Assembly: GCA_964592275.1 (NCBI GenBank) | Contig: CAZQDJ010000007.1 | Location: 1-44,135, forward strand | DNA length: 44,135 bases | Reading direction: 5' to 3' | Source: CANNBR01 sp964592275 | GTDB taxonomy: Bacteria > Babelota > Babeliae > Babelales > CAIQNR01 | Part shown: positions 34,272 to 41,961 of the stretch, piece by piece | How the letters are laid out: every line of letters starts with the position of its first letter | Position numbering within the stretch: the first letter of the stretch is position 1 | Translations under genes and position numbers: made by a program | Notes under the pieces: generated by a model | Database searches by the model: none | The model's input: the letters and a program-made list of their open reading frames with translations, nothing else | What the model was told of the DNA's origin: nothing

Positions 34272-34964
34272 CTATGTTGAGGGCTTATAATTCATTGTTT
34301 TCAAATACAACGGTAACAACGGTTGAGACGTTTGTTCTCCATTATGCCATTGGTCAAGTGCACAGGCAGCAACAGTAGAAAGATTTACATATTCGGGAAT
34401 TGGATCAAAAAGAATTGCATGAGGGAAAATATTTATAACTGCTTCGCGATGCATCAAAACACCATTTCCAACAAATGTTATCGAAGCGGTCGGATGTTTT
34501 ATATGAAATTCATTTAAAAAAGTGGCATAAAAACCCCATCCTGTTTCGGTAGTGCCGTCAGGATATTTTATACCAAAATAAATATCATTATTGAATGCGT
34601 TAAGCAGAGCAATAACGATATCAGATTCTGCTTTTTTGTACTCGCTTAAAAAAGCTCGAAGTCCATCGACTCCAATGAGAGGAATTTCTTTTGCAAAAAG
34701 AAGGCCATTCACTGTTGTAATGACAACGCGTAACGTGGTGAAAGGACTGGGGCCTTGGTTAACTCCAATAAAATCAAGATCGACCCACGAGACTTCTTGT
34801 TCTTTAAGAAGGTTTGTGAGTCTAAGCATAAGGTTTTTGCTCGCAGTTAGTTTGTGTTCTTGGGTTGTTGCCAAACAGGCATCACCCCTAAAAAGTCCAC
34901 AAAATACTGAGTTGTAGTCGCTATGCAAAGTAAGGTACAAGGGATTTATTTTTTGTTTTTGCAT
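34272..34964 (-). CDS. tsaB: tRNA threonylcarbamoyladenosine biosynthesis protein TsaB
   Basis: TsaB is the ASKHA-fold partner that stabilises TsaD in t6A tRNA modification. The family core is visible: the N-terminal strand LYLTLHSDYNSVFCGLF, then SWVDLDFIGVNQGPSPFTTLRVVITTVNGLLFAKEIPLIGVDGLRAF, matching the usual GPGSFTGLRIG-like segment in a divergent form. Length of 230 is typical. The gene overlaps the upstream zinc-ribbon gene by 19 nt on the same strand. The hairpin-rich element begins just downstream. No tsaD is present in the window. Confidence 0.85.
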   Translation of the reverse strand: MQKQKINPLYLTLHSDYNSVFCGLFRGDACLATTQEHKLTASKNLMLRLTNLLKEQEVSWVDLDFIGVNQGPSPFTTLRVVITTVNGLLFAKEIPLIGVDGLRAFLSEYKKAESDIVIALLNAFNNDIYFGIKYPDGTTETGWGFYATFLNEFHIKHPTASITFVGNGVLMHREAVINIFPHAILFDPIPEYVNLSTVAACALDQWHNGEQTSQPLLPLYLKTMNYKPST

Positions 34965-35125
34965 TTTTGTTGTTGATAAAAAACACCAAAGGCGTCAAAT
35001 TCGAGTGTTTTTTCTTTCTTAGGTATAACTTTTCCGCAGTTTAAACATTTCCAACCATCAAAATTTAGAAAATGATCAAAAAACGACTGCAAAACCATGA
35101 GGCCTGAGCATTTTTTGCATTTCAT
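34946..35125 (-). CDS. Small zinc-ribbon protein, 59 residues
   Basis: ATG 35125 is chosen because GAAGGAG lies 5 nt upstream. Two Cys pairs, CKKC near residues 3-6 and CLNC near residues 29-32, form a zinc ribbon around a hydrophobic/aromatic middle (FFDHFLNFDGW). A Lys-rich C-terminus ends CKNKK. It overlaps the tsaB start by 19 nt and so is probably translated together with it. Small ribbons of this type often bind RNA or protein partners; the specific role is not known. Confidence 0.75.
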   Translation of the reverse strand: MKCKKCSGLMVLQSFFDHFLNFDGWKCLNCGKVIPKKEKTLEFDAFGVFYQQQKCKNKK

Positions 35126-35188
35126 ATGCGCTCCTTCTCCTTTATCTCTCCCGATAGAAAAGTAGCTTAGCATATTTGGGGAGAGTTT

Positions 35189-35599
35189 CTAATCGCTCAG
35201 TAAACCTTTCTGAAATAGCTTGTAGGTGAGGTAAGAGTCAAGTATAAGTGCTGCGGCAATTGAGTGAATCTCCGTTTTATCTTTTGCTATCCGCATATTT
35301 TGTGCGTGCTTGCTTGATAATCTTTCATCCCATAAAAGCCATGATTTTTCTGGAAAAAGTTCTTCGAGTTCTTTTTTGTGAAGAGCATTTTTTTCAGTTT
35401 GTTGGCTATCGGTCCCCCTGAGTGTTTTTGGATTACCGATAATAATTGCTTCGATTTGTTCATCTGCAAAAAGTTTGGTTAAAAAAGAAATAAGCTCTTT
35501 TTTTTCGACCGTTTTGTAAGGACGGGCAAGAAGTTGTGAGCTGTCAGAAAGTGCGGTACCGATCCAGCGATCGCCGAGGTCAAGGGCAAGTAATTTCAT
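35189..35599 (-). CDS. ruvX: Putative pre-16S rRNA nuclease / Holliday junction resolvase-like RuvX (YqgF)
   Basis: YqgF-family proteins have an RNase-H fold and process the 5' end of 16S rRNA in E. coli. From the chosen ATG 35599 the protein is 136 residues and begins MKLLALDLGDRWIGTALSD, the canonical start with the first catalytic Asp. IIIGNPKTLRGTDS and LLWDERLSSKHAQN follow, with the Asp-Glu-Arg motif typical of the family. A 31-residue extension from an upstream ATG (35692) is hydrophobic and unlike the family, so it is rejected. It diverges from the symporter gene, with about 107 bp between the two starts. Confidence 0.9.
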   Translation of the reverse strand: MKLLALDLGDRWIGTALSDSSQLLARPYKTVEKKELISFLTKLFADEQIEAIIIGNPKTLRGTDSQQTEKNALHKKELEELFPEKSWLLWDERLSSKHAQNMRIAKDKTEIHSIAAALILDSYLTYKLFQKGLLSD

Positions 35600-35706
35600 A
35601 AAGACATATTCGTATAAATGGTATATAAAAAATAGTAGTATAGGCGCTTTTTTGTTGCTTAGTAAAGCAAAAGCACTTCGTATCTTTTTCAATGAAAGGA
35701 AAAAGC

Positions 35707-37041
35707 ATGATAACAGAATTTGTTACTCTCCTGCGCGAACAGATTTGTTTTTCGCCAATCTACCTAGGATTTATTGCCGGTGTTGCGCTTATTACCACTG
35801 TGGCTTTGAACTTTGTGCAATTTAGATATTTTTTTAAAAGTTGGAAGTTAGTGCTCGGAGGTGGTGATAAAGCTGCCACAAAAGGAGATATGACATCCTT
35901 TCAAGCATTTTTGAATGCGCTTAATGTTGGTATTGGTAATGGCTGTTTAGCTGGTGTTGCAACTGCAATTCATGCTGGTGGCCCTGGTGCTGCATTTTGG
36001 ATGTTTGTTGCTGGTCTTTTGGAGATGGCTCTTCGCTTTGCAGAAGTTTTTTTAAGCGTTTCGTTTGCAACATTGGCTCGTGTTAAAACAAAATCGGTTC
36101 TTGGTGGGCCTTTTCTTTATATTAATAAAATTCCGTTTGGAAAAGTACTTGCGTATGTGTATGCGGCAGCATGTTTGTTTTATGGGCTTATTAGCGGTAA
36201 TGCAATGCAATGCAACACGATTAGTAACGTGCTTCAACATTCTACCGGTATTTCTGCGTTGGTTATTGCGGCAATTTTAACTGCATTTGTTTTATATGTT
36301 ATGTTTGGTGGCGCGCAACGCATTATGAAAGTTTCAGAAGCTATTATTCCCTTTAAGGTTGGTCTTTTCTTTGTTACTGTTTTGATTGTGCTTGGTTTTT
36401 ATTGGGCAGAAATTATTCCTGCATTGCAGTTGATTGTTTCTTCTGCTTTTAATCCACAAGCAGTGATGGGTGCAGGTATGGGCATCACCGTTCAACGCAT
36501 TATTGGTATGTCGATTTCGCGAACGGTCAATGCATGTGAAGCTGGTCTTGGAACTGCTGCTATTTTGTACGGAAACACAGGAAGTAGCAATCCTCGCAAT
36601 GATGGCATTACCGGGATGTTGAGTACTTTTATGAGTATCAATGTCGTTGCAATGCTTGTTTCTCTCGTGCTTGTAGTATCAGGAACGTGGAATGCAGTAG
36701 GTGCAGATGGTGCAGTGCTGATGGCTCAGTCTTATGAATCAGTTTTTGGTATCGCAGGTAAATACATTGTAACAGTACTTTCGATGTTCTTTGGATTGGG
36801 AGTTTTTGTGCCCTATTGTTACATTGCACGTCAATGTTGGTTGTATATTACTGGTGGAAGATTTGATCTTGTTTTCACCTTTGTGTTTGCTGGTGTTGCT
36901 TGTCTTGGCGCATTGATGCAAGTGACCCTTATGTGGACTCTTGTTGATCTTGCCGTTGTGTGTCTCCTGGTGATTAACTTGTCAGCAATTCTTTTCTTTT
37001 TGCCAACGCTTCGTTCACAACTTTTTTCAAAGAATAGTTAG
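35707..37041 (+). CDS. Sodium:alanine symporter family protein (AGCS)
   Basis: This is a polytopic inner-membrane importer of alanine or glycine with Na+. The signature NVGIGNGCLAGVATAIHAGGPGAAFWM, here noted in parts as GIGNGCLAGVATA and GGPGAAFWMF, fits the AGCS family, as do FKVGLFFVTV, VNACEAGLGTA and roughly ten hydrophobic segments. From ATG 35707, preceded by AAAGGAAAAAGC, it has about 444 residues. An ATG five codons earlier is possible but lacks a ribosome binding site. murE follows after 3 nt, so the symporter and murE may be co-transcribed. Alanine import beside peptidoglycan synthesis is a plausible link, and dependence on host amino acids fits the lifestyle. Confidence 0.92.
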   Translation: MITEFVTLLREQICFSPIYLGFIAGVALITTVALNFVQFRYFFKSWKLVLGGGDKAATKGDMTSFQAFLNALNVGIGNGCLAGVATAIHAGGPGAAFWMFVAGLLEMALRFAEVFLSVSFATLARVKTKSVLGGPFLYINKIPFGKVLAYVYAAACLFYGLISGNAMQCNTISNVLQHSTGISALVIAAILTAFVLYVMFGGAQRIMKVSEAIIPFKVGLFFVTVLIVLGFYWAEIIPALQLIVSSAFNPQAVMGAGMGITVQRIIGMSISRTVNACEAGLGTAAILYGNTGSSNPRNDGITGMLSTFMSINVVAMLVSLVLVVSGTWNAVGADGAVLMAQSYESVFGIAGKYIVTVLSMFFGLGVFVPYCYIARQCWLYITGGRFDLVFTFVFAGVACLGALMQVTLMWTLVDLAVVCLLVINLSAILFFLPTLRSQLFSKNS

Positions 37042-37044
37042 ACT

Positions 37045-38514
37045 ATGCACAAAAAACCATTATTTACCTCGTTTCCCGTTACGAGTCATACCGATTATGT
37101 CACCATAGGCAGCACGTTTGTAGTGATTAAAGGGCAAAAAGAAGATGGGTCTGCGTATATTAAAAAAGCCATTGAGCATGGAGCTTCTACCATTGTGTTG
37201 GAAATTGGTACAACTCTTTCTGCTGAGCTTGAAGAAGCGATTATTAAGCATGGCGCACATATTGAATATGTTGGAAATAGTCGTAAAGCGCTTGCCTATT
37301 TAAGTGCAGAAGCAGCGGGACATCCAGCTAAAAAACTAAAACTTTTTGGCGTTGGCGGGACCAAAGGTAAAACAACAACCGTATGCATGCTTGCTCATTT
37401 ACTTAAAAGGTTTGGGAAAAAAGTAGCATTCATTTCTACTGCATTAATTGGGATGGATACGGGTGGTGTACAACCTGATCTTACAGAATTTGATTGCACT
37501 GGAACGTTGACGACTCCTCAACCTGATTATGTGCATCAATTTTTAAAGCTGTGTGTAGAAAAAGAAGTTGAGTATGTGGTGCTTGAAGTTGCAGCGCAAG
37601 CGCATACTTTTTTCCGCTTAGAAGATATTGAGTTTGAGGGAGTGATTTTTACCAATCTTGATCGTGAACACGGCGAGCTCTATCCATGTATGGAGCAGTA
37701 TTTTTCAGAAAAACAAAAACTATTTGCTCACGTAAAGCCGGGTGGTTCTGTATTGATAAATGCTGACGATTTATACGGTCAGCGCTTATTAGAAACAAAT
37801 AGTTTTGGTGCAAAATCTTTTGGAGTAACTACTACAGCGGATTACGATGCAACGTTATTGTGCGATACGTTAATTCAGCAAGAAGCGCTTATTGAAGGTC
37901 ATGGAGTAGCCTTTGTTTGTACGTATCAAGGGTTTCCCGGTTTGTACAATCTCTCAAATGTGGTGGGAGCTGTTGGTCTTTTAGCTGAGCGCGGATTTCC
38001 AGTAGATGAACTTGCGCAATGGATGATCGAATTCCCTCCAGTACCTGGTCGTCTTGAAATGCAAAAACTTGCAAATGGCGCATTGGCAGTTATTGATTAT
38101 GCGCATACTGCAGCTTCGTTTGAACAGGTGTTGTCGCTTATGCGTCCGCGCACTGAACATTTGCTTGTGTTATTTGGTGCAGGTGGAGGCAAAGATTCTG
38201 ACAAACGCTCTTTGATGGGAGAAGTTGCTAGTCGTCTTGCAGATGTGGTTATTGTTACCGATGATAATCCGCGTTTTGAAAATCCTGCAGTTATTTCTGA
38301 TCAGATTATATCGGGTGTAAAATCAGAACATAAACATAAAGTGACCGTGATCCATGATCGACAAAGTGCCATTGAAAAAGCATATGCGCTTTTACATGCT
38401 GGTAGCATTCTCATGTTGTTGGGAAAAGGCCCTGATGATGTGCAAATTGTAAATGAAGACCGCTTGTTTTTTAGTGAGAAAAAAGTTCTTGAACAGGTGC
38501 AAAAACTAATCTAG
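37045..38514 (+). CDS. murE: UDP-N-acetylmuramoyl-tripeptide synthetase MurE, meso-diaminopimelate type
   Basis: MurE adds the third amino acid to the peptidoglycan stem peptide. It has the usual N-terminal substrate domain (ITIGSTFVVIKG-like TIGSTFVVIKG), the ATP-binding GVGGTKGKTTT near residues 109-119, and the C-terminal ligase domain. DNPR (407-410) in VTDDNPRFENP is the motif that recognises meso-diaminopimelate rather than lysine. Length of 489 is normal. It starts 3 nt after the symporter stop. Together with murI it shows that this organism makes meso-diaminopimelate peptidoglycan. No strong terminator follows; a weak CATTTG/CAAATG hairpin lies near 38550-38572. Confidence 0.95.
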   Translation: MHKKPLFTSFPVTSHTDYVTIGSTFVVIKGQKEDGSAYIKKAIEHGASTIVLEIGTTLSAELEEAIIKHGAHIEYVGNSRKALAYLSAEAAGHPAKKLKLFGVGGTKGKTTTVCMLAHLLKRFGKKVAFISTALIGMDTGGVQPDLTEFDCTGTLTTPQPDYVHQFLKLCVEKEVEYVVLEVAAQAHTFFRLEDIEFEGVIFTNLDREHGELYPCMEQYFSEKQKLFAHVKPGGSVLINADDLYGQRLLETNSFGAKSFGVTTTADYDATLLCDTLIQQEALIEGHGVAFVCTYQGFPGLYNLSNVVGAVGLLAERGFPVDELAQWMIEFPPVPGRLEMQKLANGALAVIDYAHTAASFEQVLSLMRPRTEHLLVLFGAGGGKDSDKRSLMGEVASRLADVVIVTDDNPRFENPAVISDQIISGVKSEHKHKVTVIHDRQSAIEKAYALLHAGSILMLLGKGPDDVQIVNEDRLFFSEKKVLEQVQKLI

Positions 38515-38627
38515 GTGGCGATTTTTAAAGTCGAATAATCCTCAGTTCCATTTGATTAAAAAAAACCAAATGTTATTATTGAATGTGACGGTATAAATTC
38601 TAATATTTAATTAAGGGTGTTCTTAAG

Positions 38628-39248
38628 ATGAATAAATATATTTTAATAACGGTATTATGCTTAGGCACTAATTTAAAATCAGCAGCTTATGAAGGTTATG
38701 ACGAAAAAGAAGAGGTAAGAGATAAAATGGTAGATTTTTTAGTAAAACTTAATAGCTTTGAAAAAACTGGATGGCAATTAGATTTTTATGAACCTGCTCC
38801 TGATGAATCTCTTAAAATAGAAGTCCGTAAGGATAGCGAAATTAAGTGCATAGAAATTCCTCGTATTGGATTTAGAGATGATGGTGTATTCAGATGCCAA
38901 ATACGATCCATTTTATGGAAAAAATATCCTGACCAAGGACCACGATATAGTGAACGATATGATAAGGTTTATTCAGAAGAAGGATCTGTATTAATATCGG
39001 AAGGTGCTAAAACGTATGAAGGAGAATCTTATGCGAAAAGCTTTGATGAATTAATTTTGTATGTGAATAAATGTAAACCCCGTGGATCACATCTTTATTT
39101 TCCGATAGATGATGAATTTAATAAAAAAACGTTTGTTGACATTCGTAAGCTATTTAGACTTGCAGATGGATGGAGAGATGAAGAAAATGCGAGAAGGAAT
39201 AGAGAAGAAACTGCGAGAAGGAATAGATTAGAAACTTTTGAAAATTAA
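38628..39248 (+). CDS. Exported hypothetical protein with charged C-terminal repeats, 206 residues
   Basis: No family recognised. The signal peptide covers residues 1-19 (NLKSAAYEG at the likely cleavage). The mature protein is strongly charged with alternating acidic and basic stretches. The C-terminus holds two near-identical repeats, ARRNREET and ARRNRLET. No catalytic motif was seen. TTAAGGGTGTTCTTAAG precedes ATG 38628. The gene lies between murE and a large terminator shared with a converging gene. An exported effector or envelope protein is possible. Confidence 0.73.
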   Translation: MNKYILITVLCLGTNLKSAAYEGYDEKEEVRDKMVDFLVKLNSFEKTGWQLDFYEPAPDESLKIEVRKDSEIKCIEIPRIGFRDDGVFRCQIRSILWKKYPDQGPRYSERYDKVYSEEGSVLISEGAKTYEGESYAKSFDELILYVNKCKPRGSHLYFPIDDEFNKKTFVDIRKLFRLADGWRDEENARRNREETARRNRLETFEN

Positions 39249-39261
39249 AAATATAAGTTTT

Positions 39262-39324
39262 AAAAATGATTTAGATTAAAGCGATCAATAATATTGTCTG
39301 ATCGCTTTAATCTAAATCATTTTT
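39262..39324. terminator. Long perfect bidirectional terminator
   Basis: A 26-bp perfect stem (39262-39287 with 39299-39324) around an 11-nt loop, A-rich on the left and T-rich on the right, between two converging genes. Such a long perfect stem is unusual for a simple terminator. Confidence 0.9.
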
Positions 39325-39357
39325 TTTATAAATTTCGAATAATGCGTACTCTTTCGA

Positions 39358-39936
39358 CTACAGCTCTTTACGATAAAAAATTCCACCTTCTTTTGGCATC
39401 TGTTCACCGGTATAGCGATGCGTTTCAACAAACCCGATTCGCGTATATAATTTTTGAGCGGATGTGTTTTCGGTGCGCGTGAATATTTTCACCGTTTTTG
39501 CACCCTGTTTTTTTAGCTCATTGAAAGCGTAATGTAAAAGTTTTTCACCATTTCGCTTTCCACGATGATTTTTTCCAATAACTAAAAAGAGAATATCTCC
39601 CTGGTAACTGGTTTGCATATAATACGTAATAAAGCCGATAGGTTGATTATCTTCGTACAGCATTTTGATAGCCATTTTGCCAAAAAATTGCGGCTCGCGA
39701 TCATTAGGAGCTTTTTTTTCAAGCATAAAATCAACGTCGTAGGTAGGAGTTGCTATAAGCGTATACCAATTTTCTTTGAATTCATTTTTGATAAACGCTT
39801 CATCTTGTGCTGTTCCATATGAACGAATAGAACCATGTTCTGTATAATAGCTTTGAATGGCATGATAACCATAATAACTACCCGCTACTAATCCACTAAC
39901 CATCACTAAAATTTTTATCGTACGCTTTATATTCAT
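39358..39936 (-). CDS. Membrane-anchored or exported GNAT acetyltransferase
   Basis: The 192-residue protein has a hydrophobic N-terminus (8-28, ILVMVSGLVAGSYYGYHAI), either a signal peptide or a membrane anchor. The GNAT fold follows: the acetyl-CoA loop RGKRNG (Arg125-Gly130) in NHRGKRNGEKLLHYAF, then ENTSAQKLYTRIGFVETHRY, the conserved Asn-Tyr pair region. GNAT enzymes acetylate amines of proteins, antibiotics or sugars; the substrate is unknown. Export of a GNAT domain is unusual because acetyl-CoA is cytosolic, so it may face the cytosol on a membrane anchor or act in the host. Its start ATG overlaps the truA stop (ATGA), so it is co-transcribed with truA. Confidence 0.83.
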   Translation of the reverse strand: MNIKRTIKILVMVSGLVAGSYYGYHAIQSYYTEHGSIRSYGTAQDEAFIKNEFKENWYTLIATPTYDVDFMLEKKAPNDREPQFFGKMAIKMLYEDNQPIGFITYYMQTSYQGDILFLVIGKNHRGKRNGEKLLHYAFNELKKQGAKTVKIFTRTENTSAQKLYTRIGFVETHRYTGEQMPKEGGIFYRKEL

Positions 39937-40748
39937 TCTTTTTCTCCGTTTTGATATTCAATAGATTCCAAACATAACCCTTGAGCGGGGGCAGTAATCA
40001 ATAATTTAACGCACTCGCGCTCACCAGAAAGCAATTTTTGTAGATCAATAATGGTGAGTTCTTTAGAGCTTGCTATGGCAAGGGATGCTCCCACAATACG
40101 TCGAATCATAAATCGTAAAAACGATTTACCTTTGATGGTAATCGTATGTTTTTTCCCACACGCAGATCGAGTCAACACAATACTTTGAATAGCGCGTACT
40201 GTATTTTTATCGGTTACTTCTTTACAAAAATAATGAAAATCATAGGTTCCGACAAAGAGAGCCAGTGCTTCTTCCAGTCGATCAAAGCAGAGAGCAAATG
40301 GATAGTGCCAACTATAGCGCGCTTCCATGGGAGAAAGTTTCTGTAATGAAAAGGTATAAGAATAGGTTTTGAGCACTACGTTATGCTGTGGATGAAAAAT
40401 GCTATTCACTTTTTTACATGACATTATTTTAATATCTTGCGGTAATGCACGATTTAAAACAAAGAGAATTTTATCCGGACATAAAGAGATGGAAGTGCGA
40501 ATTCGAATAACTTGACCACGAGCATGAACCCCCGCATCAGTACGAGAAGACCCAACTAAGCGAATAGTCTTTTGTAGAAATACTCTCAAAAAAGTTTTCC
40601 GTATCATAGAGTCAATAGAACAGTGCTCTTTTTGCTGCTGCCAGCCATGATAGTCGGTTCCATCGTATGCAATCACTAGTTTATACGAATGTTCTTTTGA
40701 GTCATTCCCAGCGACGTGAGAAGCGGTAAGGGAATTTTTGGCATGCAT
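39933..40748 (-). CDS. truA: tRNA pseudouridine synthase A
   Basis: TruA forms pseudouridine at positions 38-40 of tRNA anticodon stems. The motif SSRTDAGVHARGQV holds the catalytic Asp (residue 71 from the chosen start), with SYKLVIAYDGTDYHGWQQQ at the N-terminus and RFMIRRIVGASLAI near the C-terminus. About 271 residues when started at ATG 40748, preceded by AAGGGG. A longer frame to 40886 runs through a dispersed repeat and a terminator and is not expected to be translated. It is followed by the GNAT gene with an ATGA overlap. Confidence 0.92.
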   Translation of the reverse strand: MHAKNSLTASHVAGNDSKEHSYKLVIAYDGTDYHGWQQQKEHCSIDSMIRKTFLRVFLQKTIRLVGSSRTDAGVHARGQVIRIRTSISLCPDKILFVLNRALPQDIKIMSCKKVNSIFHPQHNVVLKTYSYTFSLQKLSPMEARYSWHYPFALCFDRLEEALALFVGTYDFHYFCKEVTDKNTVRAIQSIVLTRSACGKKHTITIKGKSFLRFMIRRIVGASLAIASSKELTIIDLQKLLSGERECVKLLITAPAQGLCLESIEYQNGEKE

Positions 40749-40800
40749 TACAAGCCCCTTGAGAGGTTTTTTGTTTTCATAATTCCGGATTTTGCCTTTT

Positions 40801-40855
40801 TCAGAGATCCTCGTACCGCTTGCTAATGCAAGCTGAGGATGACACTGTAAAAAGA
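40801..40855. repeat. Small palindromic repeat
   Basis: A hairpin-like unit with GATCCTCGTACC on the left and GAGGATGAC on the right around GCTTGC-taat-GCAAGC. It resembles the arms of the elements at 75-201 and 8418-8631 (ATCCTC/GAGGATGAC), so it is probably a minimal member of the same group of dispersed palindromes. Confidence 0.6.
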
Positions 40856-40856
40856 T

Positions 40857-40891
40857 CCCCAATGTTTTCGGTATGACCAATTGCATTGGGG
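40857..40891 (-). terminator. Intrinsic terminator of rpsF-rpsR
   Basis: CCCCAATG (40857-40864) pairs with CATTGGGG (40884-40891). On the minus strand ATCTTTTTA follows. It lies 30 nt past the rpsR stop. Confidence 0.8.
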
Positions 40892-40920
40892 ATAAAATAA
40901 CTAACTAATGCTGCCTGCTA

Positions 40921-41208
40921 CTAAGAACGAGACGCACAGTATGGCAATAAAGCCATGGTGCGTGAGCACTTAATGGCATCACCCATTGCACGTTGATGGA
41001 ACGCGCAGTTTCCAGAAATACGTGAAGGTAATATTTTACCACGCTCAGTTAAGAAGTGTTTCAAAACATACGCGTTCTTGTAGTTCAACAAGATTTCTTG
41101 TTCAGGGCCGGCGCAGAAACGACATTGTTTCTTTTGATTAGAAGTACCTCTACGGCTTTTCTTTTTTAAAAGACGAGCACTAACTTTTAATTTCATTTTC
41201 TTAGTCAT
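40921..41208 (-). CDS. rpsR: 30S ribosomal protein S18
   Basis: S18 pairs with S6 in the 30S platform. The conserved part is clear: CRFC near the N-terminal third, INYKNAYVLKHFLTERGKILPSRISGNCAFHQRAM-like core, here recognised as DYKN/LL-type YKNAYVLKHFL and GKILPSRISGNCAFHQR. The CxxC and later Cys suggest a zinc-binding form. 95 residues, slightly longer than usual because of a basic N-terminal extension. The start overlaps the rpsF stop by one base (TAATG), so translation is coupled. The rpsF-rpsR terminator follows. Confidence 0.94.
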   Translation of the reverse strand: MTKKMKLKVSARLLKKKSRRGTSNQKKQCRFCAGPEQEILLNYKNAYVLKHFLTERGKILPSRISGNCAFHQRAMGDAIKCSRTMALLPYCASRS

Positions 41209-41786
41209 TATGCCATTCCTTCTGAAGCATCAGTGGGTTTTTCATCGGAAGATGAAGAAAAAGATTCTTCTCTTCTTGGACGTTTGTTAAATGAAGAGTA
41301 ACGAGGTCTGTCGCCACGGTCAGCACCGCGGTCTCCACGATCTCCACGGCCTTCGCCGCGTTCTCCATTTTCACCAGGAACAGAAGACAAGAGGCCTTCC
41401 ATTTTGTTTCTGCGCAAGAAATCGCCGACATCGCGAGTAGAAGATTCTTCTACGATTTCAGTGCGTTGATAAACTAATGGTTCTTTTGGATCAAGTTTTT
41501 TAGTCAAGAAACGTATAACTGATTCGTTATACTTGGTAGTCAAAAGTGCATGAATTTCTTCAAAAAGCCTTTTTGGATCGGTTAATTCAAAACGAATAAG
41601 GAAATAAAGACCATATTCATGTTCACCAATTTCATAAGCAAGCTTACATTTTCCCCATTTATCATAAGAAAGTAGTACGCTACCCGGAATGCCTTTTGCG
41701 ATTTTTTCAATACCGCGCTCAATAGCCCCTGATTCATCCTCAGTCATATGAGGAACGGTCAGAAGTAGAATCTCGTAACGATTCAT
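41208..41786 (-). CDS. rpsF: 30S ribosomal protein S6 with long Arg/Gly/Asp-rich tail
   Basis: S6 sits on the 30S platform with S18. The N-terminal 100 residues are a normal S6 domain (YEILLLTVPHMTEDE, KCKLAYEIGEHEYGLYFLIRFEL). The C-terminal 80 or so residues are an unusual extension: repeated RGDRGDRGADRGD, then a basic and Ser-rich end. Total 192 residues against about 95-130 normally. The extension is predicted disordered and could bind RNA. It is the first gene of rpsF-rpsR. Its leader (41800-41870) can fold into a structure resembling the S6:S18 autoregulatory motif. Confidence 0.93.
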   Translation of the reverse strand: MNRYEILLLTVPHMTEDESGAIERGIEKIAKGIPGSVLLSYDKWGKCKLAYEIGEHEYGLYFLIRFELTDPKRLFEEIHALLTTKYNESVIRFLTKKLDPKEPLVYQRTEIVEESSTRDVGDFLRRNKMEGLLSSVPGENGERGEGRGDRGDRGADRGDRPRYSSFNKRPRREESFSSSSDEKPTDASEGMA

Positions 41787-41799
41787 ATAGACCCTTATT

Positions 41800-41870
41800 G
41801 TTTACTAAGTGGAAACGCCGCAACTGCGCGGCATTATAAAATTAACACTCAGGTTTTTTATTTAGCAAAC
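41800..41870 (-). promoter_or_regulatory. Candidate S6:S18-binding leader of rpsF
   Basis: The leader RNA (minus strand) forms an outer stem GTTTGCTAA/TTAGTAAAC (one G-U pair, from 41861-41870 and 41800-41809) and an inner hairpin GCCGC-GCAGTT-GCGGC with CCG in the loop-proximal strand. S6:S18 leaders of bacteria are known to be bulged stems with a conserved CCG. The match is by eye and not a full consensus fit. Confidence 0.4.
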
Positions 41871-41883
41871 TGCTAGGTAATAA

Positions 41884-41938
41884 AATACCAGGGCGGTAGA
41901 AAAAAGATAGTCTCAATCATCTCCAGAGCCCTGGTATT
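41884..41938 (-). terminator. Hairpin after the S24-like regulator gene
   Basis: AATACCAGGGC (41884-41894) pairs with GCCCTGGTATT (41928-41938) over 11 bp with a long 33-nt loop. On the minus strand a TTTTATTA stretch follows. It lies just past the regulator stop and before the rpsF leader, so it may separate the two units. Confidence 0.6.
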
Positions 41939-41961
41939 CGTAGTTTTAGTAAGCTTAACGC

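Noticed and set aside
33671..34280. Several short open frames on both strands inside the hairpin-rich element, with TYVLC(R/K)K at outward ends
   Set aside because: The shared ends come from the terminal inverted repeats. The frames are mutually overlapping, lack ribosome binding sites and show no recognised domain.
35600..35692. Hydrophobic N-terminal extension of RuvX
   Set aside because: RuvX proteins begin at the MKLLALDLG-type strand. The extension is unlike the family and reaches into the symporter's start region.
40749..40886. N-terminal extension of TruA to 40886
   Set aside because: It would translate through a palindromic repeat and the rpsF-rpsR terminator. The start at 40748 has AAGGGG and gives normal length.
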